Shown here piece by piece: positions 6,060 to 10,354 of a stretch of 10,354 nucleotides of DNA (the stretch's first letter is position 1; every line of letters starts with the position of its first letter). Origin of the DNA: Spirochaetaceae bacterium (GTDB lineage Bacteria > Spirochaetota > Spirochaetia > DSM-27196 > SLST01); NCBI GenBank assembly GCA_007129695.1, contig SKVA01000415.1, positions 1 through 10,354 on the forward strand, given 5' to 3'. The notes under the pieces were generated by a model that had not been told where the DNA came from, ran no database searches, and was given only the letters and a program-made list of their open reading frames with translations. The position numbers and the translations under genes were made by a program.

Positions 6060-6551
6060 ATGGGCTGTACGCATGCGCCGGGCCGGCCACGCCGCCGTCG
6101 ACATCGATCGCCCCTGGCGGTCACCGCACTGGCGATCGGGCTCTACGTCTGCGCGCCCGCCGCCGCGTTCGGACCGCGCGAAGCGGTCGATGCGGGCTCG
6201 ATCTCGATAGTGGAGGTCGCTATGCTTTCCGACTACGTCGATCGGGAGATCAGGGTCGGCGGCACGGTCGGCGCGTACGGGTCGATGCCGCGCGTCTGGC
6301 TCGGACTCATGACCGGCGACGGCGTTGCCGACAACGACGCTGCCGCGCCGGAGACACAGAGCTCCACGCATCCGCCGCTCCTGCGATTCGCCGAATCGAT
6401 CCTCTTCGAGCTCGTCGGGGAGGGAGCACGCCCGCTGTGGGAGCTTCAGGGAAGCCGCGTGACCGTGACGGGGATACTCCGGCAGACCGCGATCGGGCCG
6501 GGTTTTCCGGCACGACTGGAGGTGATCGACTATCGGCTTGAGAAGCGGTGA
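6060..6551 (+). CDS. Small secreted protein of unknown function, possible OB-like fold
   Basis: This is a 163-residue protein that I do not recognise. An Arg-rich start (RPRRRRHR, residues 9-16) and a hydrophobic segment (18-33) ending APAAA form a signal peptide, so it is probably periplasmic. The mature part has two similar strand motifs, YVDREIRVGGTVGAYG (59-74) and LQGSRVTVTGILRQ (129-142), separated by a hydrophilic loop and a helical stretch; this pattern suggests an OB-like barrel, by inference only. The ATG at 6060 is preferred to the in-frame ATG at 6042 because 6042 lies upstream of the putative -10. Its 3' end overlaps the tail of the convergent aldose epimerase gene by 22 bp. Confidence 0.7.
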   Translation: MGCTHAPGRPRRRRHRSPLAVTALAIGLYVCAPAAAFGPREAVDAGSISIVEVAMLSDYVDREIRVGGTVGAYGSMPRVWLGLMTGDGVADNDAAAPETQSSTHPPLLRFAESILFELVGEGARPLWELQGSRVTVTGILRQTAIGPGFPARLEVIDYRLEKR

Positions 6552-7627
6552 ACGGTCTTGTGCCGGAACTGCTCACCCGGCTCCAGCATGATCGGACCGA
6601 ATTCCGGATGGTTCACCGAATCGGGCTGAAACTGCGTCTCAAGACAGAGCGTGTCGCGCTGCAGGTGCGTCTGCCCGCTTCTGCCCGGGGTACCACGCAG
6701 GACCTCCGCGGTGTAGAGCTGGACAGCGGGAAGCGTCGTGAGCACCTCCATCGACCGGCCGGTCGTCGGCTCTTCGACCAGAGCCGCGCGACGCAGATCG
6801 CCGCCCGCCATGCCGACCTCTTCGCCACCCTGTAACGCGTAGCTCAGGTCGTAGCCGCCCGCCTGCGCGATCGACTCGCCGATCCGCCGCGGAGCGTGGA
6901 AATCGAAGGGGGTCGCATCGACCGGCACGATCCGGCCGGTCGGGATCTGTTCGGCATCCAGTTCGACGTAGCCCGTCGCTGGAATCGTCAGCACGTGATC
7001 GCCGACGGCACCGCCTGTCGACGGGTCGTCGGCCGTCGGCAGGCCCGCGGCGCGTCGCAGGTCGGGCGCGCCGGCCAGGTTCCAGTACGCGTGATTCGTC
7101 AGATTAACCGGCGTGACCGCGTCGGATTCTGCGTAGTACTCGAACAGGAGTTCGTTCGCGTCGGTAAGCGTGATCGTCACCGTCACGCTCAAGCGTCCGG
7201 GAAACCCCTGATCGCCGTCAGGACTCAGAAGGTGGAAGACAATCCCCGCCTGCCCCGGCCGTTCGACCGCAGAGGCTTCCCACAGGCGCGCGTGAAACCC
7301 GTCGGGGCCGCCGTGGAGCATGTTTCGCCCCTGATTCGCGACCAGATCGTAGCGTTTTCCGGCGTACGTGTACGCGGCGCCACCGATCCTGTTCGCGACG
7401 CGACCGACCGTCGACCCGAAGTAGGGGTGCCCCGCCAGATACCCGGCGAGATCGGGATAGCCGAGCGTGAGCTCTTCGGTACCGCGTGCACCCGGCGCGC
7501 GAAAGCTCACCAACGTCGCACCGTAGTCGGTGCACGAGAGTTCGTAGCCGCTCGCGTTCTCGATCGCAAAAACCGTTACTTCACGTCCGTCGGGCAGAGA
7601 GCCAAATCGGCTGCGGGAAACCGTCAT
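6530..7627 (-). CDS. galM: Aldose 1-epimerase (galactose mutarotase)
   Basis: This is a 365-residue cytoplasmic enzyme, slightly longer than the usual ~340-350, that interconverts alpha and beta anomers of hexoses such as galactose. No signal peptide is seen. Landmarks of the family are VGRVANRI with Arg80, NMLHGG with His105, TNHAYWNL with His179 (proton donor), GGYDLSYAL with Asp260, and CLETQFQPDSVNH with Glu330 (catalytic base). All active-site residues are therefore present. An insertion of about 14 residues (about 188-208, RRAAGLPTADDPSTGG region) follows the TNHAYWNL motif. It begins 10 nt after the stop of the FMN-dehydrogenase-like gene, with only a weak purine stretch upstream, so it is probably the second gene of that operon. 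Confidence 0.93.
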   Translation of the reverse strand: MTVSRSRFGSLPDGREVTVFAIENASGYELSCTDYGATLVSFRAPGARGTEELTLGYPDLAGYLAGHPYFGSTVGRVANRIGGAAYTYAGKRYDLVANQGRNMLHGGPDGFHARLWEASAVERPGQAGIVFHLLSPDGDQGFPGRLSVTVTITLTDANELLFEYYAESDAVTPVNLTNHAYWNLAGAPDLRRAAGLPTADDPSTGGAVGDHVLTIPATGYVELDAEQIPTGRIVPVDATPFDFHAPRRIGESIAQAGGYDLSYALQGGEEVGMAGGDLRRAALVEEPTTGRSMEVLTTLPAVQLYTAEVLRGTPGRSGQTHLQRDTLCLETQFQPDSVNHPEFGPIMLEPGEQFRHKTVHRFSSR

Positions 7628-7637
7628 GTCGCCGTAC

Positions 7638-8651
7638 CTACAGCGCCGAACTGCGCTTGATGTACTCTTCGCTGTTGAGCAGGTGCCTGACGTACTGCGC
7701 GCGCTTGAAGGTCCACTTTTCCGAGCTCTTTCCGTAGCTCAGCTTGCCGCGGAAGTCGGACAGCGACGCGTATCCCTTGCGGTCCATCCACGTCGCGATG
7801 TCGCCGAGCATCTTCTTCGCGTGAGCGACGCCGTTGATGTAGAAGGTGCTCACCGCCTGCACCACGTCGGCGCCGGCCAGGATCATCTCGACCGCATCGC
7901 TCCCGTTGTGAACACCGTTCGACGCGCAGATAGACGACTTGATACGGCCGCTGAGCAACGCCGCGTAACGCGTCGCCAGTCCACGGTCGGAGTCGCTGCT
8001 CAGGTGGAAGGGGAAGCTCATCTTCTCACGGTCAGTCGCGATTTCCGGATGCCAGAGCCGGTTGAACACGACAAAGCCGGAAACGCCAGTCTCGTCCATC
8101 CGCTTGATCACGTTGAGCGGGCTCGTGTAGAAGGGACTGAGCTTCACGCTGACAGGAATCTTCACCTTCGCAATGATCGCCTTGAGCGTATCAATTTGGT
8201 ACTGCTCGACGCCTTCGGCGGTCTCGTCGAAGTCGGTCGGGATCGCAAAGAAGTTGAGTTCCAACCCCTGCACGCCGCAACCTTCGAGCTTCTTCGCCCA
8301 CTCGACCCATGACTCGGTGTCGACGCAGTTGAGGCTCGCGATGACGGGGACATCGACCGCCTCGACCGCCTTGCGCACCCACATCAGGTGCTCCTCGGGT
8401 CCCGCGTGCTCTACGTCGGGGAAGATGTTGCCTATCTCGGCGTCCAGGTTGTTGAAGTAGGACATATCCTGCTCCATCTTGTAGCTCTGGAGCTGGATCG
8501 TCTCTTCGAACAGCGACGAAATGACCAGCGCAGCGGCGCCTTCGTCTTCCAGTTTCCTGATGCTGCCGATGTTGCTCGTCAGGCTCGATGCACCTGCGAC
8601 GATCGGGTTCTTGAGCTCGATGCCCATGTAGCTTGCTTTCAGGTCTGCCAT
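7638..8651 (-). CDS. Dihydroorotate dehydrogenase-like FMN protein
   Basis: This is a 337-residue TIM-barrel flavoprotein of the dihydroorotate-dehydrogenase-like group. The ATG at 8651 is set by a perfect AAGGAG 6 nt upstream; a longer in-frame TTG form (8687) has no such site. Motifs: NPIVAGASSLT (15-25) at the first strand, VIASLNC (103-109), VSVKLSPF (167-174, flavin-contacting Lys170), FNRLW (196-200), and NGVHNGSDAVEMILAGADVVQ (245-265) as the FMN phosphate site. Canonical class 1 enzymes carry a catalytic Cys in NISCPN; here the matching stretch reads LNFFAIPTD, so pyrimidine synthesis is not assured and the substrate is unknown. Base composition looks less GC-rich than its neighbours. 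It is first in an operon with the aldose epimerase. Confidence 0.88.
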   Translation of the reverse strand: MADLKASYMGIELKNPIVAGASSLTSNIGSIRKLEDEGAAALVISSLFEETIQLQSYKMEQDMSYFNNLDAEIGNIFPDVEHAGPEEHLMWVRKAVEAVDVPVIASLNCVDTESWVEWAKKLEGCGVQGLELNFFAIPTDFDETAEGVEQYQIDTLKAIIAKVKIPVSVKLSPFYTSPLNVIKRMDETGVSGFVVFNRLWHPEIATDREKMSFPFHLSSDSDRGLATRYAALLSGRIKSSICASNGVHNGSDAVEMILAGADVVQAVSTFYINGVAHAKKMLGDIATWMDRKGYASLSDFRGKLSYGKSSEKWTFKRAQYVRHLLNSEEYIKRSSAL

Positions 8652-8657
8652 GCAGTG

Positions 8658-8663
8658 CTCCTT
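8658..8663 (-). promoter_or_regulatory. Shine-Dalgarno site of the FMN protein gene
   Basis: AAGGAG on the minus strand with a 6-nt spacer to the ATG at 8651; it decides the start. Confidence 0.8.
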
Positions 8664-8714
8664 CAAAACGACCACGGTGCGACCCAAGGTCGAGATGTCT
8701 AGATGATTGACTCG

Positions 8715-8743
8715 ATCTTACGGGCTGCCGGTCGCAGAGTCAA
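8715..8743 (-). promoter_or_regulatory. Sigma70-type promoter of the FMN protein/galM operon
   Basis: On the minus strand TTGACT (8743-8738), a 17-nt spacer and TAAGAT (8720-8715) form a good promoter inside the last codons of the DUF4097 gene. Transcription from about 8708 gives a leader of about 57 nt with an SD site. The TTG of the -35 is also the end of a perfect inverted repeat, CAAGCC-GCA-GGCTTG (8741-8755), which could be an operator or just codon use. Confidence 0.6.
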
Positions 8744-10001
8744 GCCGCAGGCTTGCGTCGCCCGATACGGTCGACACCGTCGCGGGGATGCCGCCCCCGT
8801 TCATGCAGCCCGACAACGACCGGCGGTCGCGCCGCTCGTCGGCCAGCGGCAGGTCCGATGAGATGTCGCCGGAGATCGTCGACGCGAGCACGTCGACTGC
8901 TGCGTCGCGCGGAACACGCACTACGACGTCTCCGCTGACCGACGTCACCGCGATCTTCGCCTCAGGAGCGCGCATCGATAGCGACACGTCACCGCTGACC
9001 GACTTGCACTCTACCGAACCGGTCCCGTCGGTCACGTGCACGTCTCCGCTCTGACTCGATACCGACAGCGCGCCGTCAAACCCGTCGACGCGGATGTCGC
9101 CCGACGCCGTGCTCGCGTCGACGTCACCCGAAAGCGACGCCGCGACGATGCTCCCGCTCTTCGAGCTGAACACGTGATGGGCGGCCCGGCTCGCGCCGAC
9201 CGACGCAACGCTGATGTCGCCCGATGCGGTCCGGACGCTCTGCGCGCCGTCGGCATCCTCGATCCAGACGTCCCCGCTCGCCGACGACGCTGTAACGCCG
9301 AACCGGCGTGGAACGGTGATGTCGATATCGATCCGCGTCTTTCGCTCGGCGCCGGTCACGTCGACAACGATCGCGCCGTCGCGTTCGACCAGATCAACCG
9401 CAATCGAACGCAGGCGCGTCGCGGCCTCCTCTTCGGTCGCCGCCCACGCGGTCACGCGCACCTCCGCGTCGATCGCGTCGGAGCCTCCGCCGCGCACGCG
9501 CAGGTCTCCCCACACATTCGACACGTGGAGCCGGTCGGAACTGCCGGCCTCCGTGGTGAGCGCGCGGGTATCCTCGACCCGTCGCCTCCCGAGCCCCTGG
9601 TCCAGATCAAAGTGCATATCCAGATCACCGAACTCGGAGAACGCGTTCTTAAGCGTTTCGCTCACCCCGGACATCGTCTGCCTGACCGACCCCATCACCG
9701 CGCGGATCCCGTCCGACAGACCCGCGGCATCGAAGTCAAACCGGAAGTCGGCCCCGCGTCGGCCGGGCTTGGCGTCATCGCCGCCGGGCTTGGCGTCATC
9801 GCCGCCGGGCTTGGCGTCATCGCCGCCGGGCTTGGCGTCATCGCCCGACTGATCGGGCGCAGGCGAGCCGCCCGGACGCGTTGCGGAGAAACCGCCGGCG
9901 CCCGCGTCATCGTTGAGCACGTCGAGCAGCGCGTCGGCCTCTGCGACTGAGATCTTGCCCTCCCGAAGCATCGTCAGAATCATCGCGCGTTCATCGTTCA
10001 T
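8718..10001 (-). CDS. DUF4097 SGD-repeat protein with SHOCT-like N-terminal hairpin
   Basis: This is a 427-residue protein. Residues 1-29 form a short helical hairpin (ILTMLREGKISVAEADALLDVL), as found at the N-terminus of YvlB/LiaX-like proteins. Residues 48-79 are a low-complexity linker with four DDAKPGG-type repeats. Residues 80-145 are partly helical. From about residue 155 to the end are beta-strand repeats marked by about ten S-G-D(V/I) turns (SASGDVWIE, TASGDISVA, SQSGDVHVT, SVSGDVSLS, STVSGDASLRL), the hallmark of DUF4097 and expected to form a long beta solenoid. No signal peptide is visible. LiaX of Enterococcus, a member of this broad group, takes part in sensing membrane damage, so an envelope-stress role is a reasonable inference. 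The SD AAGGAG lies in the end of the upstream DUF2089 gene, so the two are coupled. Confidence 0.88.
   Translation of the reverse strand: MNDERAMILTMLREGKISVAEADALLDVLNDDAGAGGFSATRPGGSPAPDQSGDDAKPGGDDAKPGGDDAKPGGDDAKPGRRGADFRFDFDAAGLSDGIRAVMGSVRQTMSGVSETLKNAFSEFGDLDMHFDLDQGLGRRRVEDTRALTTEAGSSDRLHVSNVWGDLRVRGGGSDAIDAEVRVTAWAATEEEAATRLRSIAVDLVERDGAIVVDVTGAERKTRIDIDITVPRRFGVTASSASGDVWIEDADGAQSVRTASGDISVASVGASRAAHHVFSSKSGSIVAASLSGDVDASTASGDIRVDGFDGALSVSSQSGDVHVTDGTGSVECKSVSGDVSLSMRAPEAKIAVTSVSGDVVVRVPRDAAVDVLASTISGDISSDLPLADERRDRRSLSGCMNGGGIPATVSTVSGDASLRLDSATGSP
9762..9845. repeat. Four identical 21-bp tandem repeats in coding sequence
   Basis: A 21-bp unit occurs four times without a mismatch (units start at 9762, 9783, 9804 and 9825). 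It encodes the seven-residue linker repeat of the DUF4097 protein and is a multiple of three, so copy-number change keeps the frame. Perfect identity suggests recent slippage or expansion. Confidence 0.9.
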
Positions 10002-10004
10002 CTG

Positions 10005-10354
10005 CTACTCCTTCAATGCCTTCAGCGCCGCGACCGCTTCCTCGGGCCGCATCTCATCGCGCTCGAGCGCGGCGAGGATCTCGCGCCGGTTCATCGTGCT
10101 GCGATCTTCTCCGAGCCCGAGCGCCGACACGATCTTGTCGAGCCGGCTGCGGACGGTCGGGTACGATATGCCGAGCTCGCGCTCGACCTCCTTGATGTTG
10201 CCGCGGCACTTCAGGAAGGTCTCGACGAAGTGCACCTGCTCGTCGGTGAGCGTCGCGAGCGGTGATACGCTGAAGCGCCCCTCGACGGCGGTGCCGAACC
10301 GAACACGCTTGCTGACCTCCTCATAGCGGTTGCTGTGCTTCGATTGATAGTGGA
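10005..10354 (-). CDS. DUF2089-family regulator, 5' end outside window
   Basis: The frame is open from the window edge to the TAG at 10007-10005, giving 115 visible residues. The core RCHG/CRG-type stretch reads FLKCRGNIKEVERELGISYPTV and continues to RSRLDKIVSALGL; it is a helix-turn-helix typical of DUF2089 proteins, thought to regulate transcription. Upstream, FGTAVEGRFSVSPLATLTDEQ aligns with the family's usual EGxFxLPxLAxLs segment. This shows that the GTG at 10235 is not the start and that the true start is at or just past the edge. The zinc-ribbon cysteines of many members are absent. The C-terminus (residues REILAALERDEMRPEEAVAALKAL) is a helical hairpin like the N-terminus of the next protein. 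It is probably the first gene of the pair and a regulator of it. Confidence 0.85.
   Translation of the reverse strand, partial: HYQSKHSNRYEEVSKRVRFGTAVEGRFSVSPLATLTDEQVHFVETFLKCRGNIKEVERELGISYPTVRSRLDKIVSALGLGEDRSTMNRREILAALERDEMRPEEAVAALKALKE
10008..10013 (-). promoter_or_regulatory. Shine-Dalgarno site of the DUF4097 gene
   Basis: AAGGAG encodes the last Lys-Glu codons of the DUF2089 gene and lies 6 nt before the ATG at 10001, tying translation of the two genes together. Confidence 0.8.

Noticed and set aside
5005..6090. A 361-residue minus-strand frame over the toxin and FKBP genes
   Set aside because: It spans two well-supported genes on opposite strands in another frame, and its sequence shows no domain.
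9762..9845. CRISPR-like array
   Set aside because: The units are directly adjacent with no spacers, are 21 bp long, in frame, and encode a protein linker.
9036..9950. A 304-residue plus-strand frame opposite the DUF4097 gene
   Set aside because: The repeated GVIAAGL segment is only the complement of the 21-bp repeats, and the SGD-turn pattern clearly favours the minus strand.
10005..10235. DUF2089 gene starting at the GTG at 10235
   Set aside because: In-frame residues upstream match the family, so this would cut a conserved region; the frame runs on to the window edge.

Overview
The window is GC-rich (I estimate about 65%) and bacterial, and it is densely packed with genes on both strands. 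It contains no rRNA, tRNA, CRISPR array or insertion sequence that I can see. The gene set points to a GC-rich spirochaete-like bacterium, but this is an inference with moderate confidence. It rests on a secreted transglutaminase-like protein with a GDCDDL motif, a FecR-like protein paired with a CHASE2 adenylate cyclase, and a DUF2089/DUF4097 pair.

Layout from left to right. (1) Positions 1-1760, minus: a secreted protein with a beta-barrel-like N-terminal half and a transglutaminase/cysteine-protease-like domain, cut by the window edge. (2) A 207-base divergent intergenic region. (3) Positions 1968-4653, plus: a two-gene operon of a secreted FecR-like protein and a membrane CHASE2 class III nucleotide cyclase. 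(4) Positions 4640-4718: tandem 10-bp palindromes at 13-bp spacing, then a strong sigma70-type promoter with a palindrome over its -10. (5) Positions 4725-5404, plus: a Phd/YefM antitoxin and PIN-domain (VapC-like) toxin overlapping by ATGA. (6) Positions 5454-5987, minus: an FKBP-type prolyl isomerase lipoprotein. Divergent from it, at 6060-6551, plus, is a small secreted protein of unknown function. (7) Positions 6530-8651, minus: a dihydroorotate-dehydrogenase-like FMN protein followed by aldose 1-epimerase. (8) Positions 8718-10354, minus: a DUF2089 regulator (cut by the edge) followed by a DUF4097 'SGD-repeat' protein.

Likely cooperation. The FecR-like protein is exported and the cyclase has an extracytoplasmic CHASE2 sensor, so together they look like an envelope-signal-to-cyclic-nucleotide module. 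The DUF2089 and DUF4097 proteins carry similar helical hairpins at the facing ends of their genes and probably form an envelope-stress regulator/effector pair. The toxin-antitoxin pair appears autoregulated through the palindromes.

The most striking pattern not explained by gene content is promoter geometry. Four genes (1968, 4725, 5987, 6060) have a -10 element ending 6 or 7 nt before the start codon and no Shine-Dalgarno sequence. This predicts leaderless mRNAs. Other genes here have clear AAGGAG- or GGAGG-type sites.
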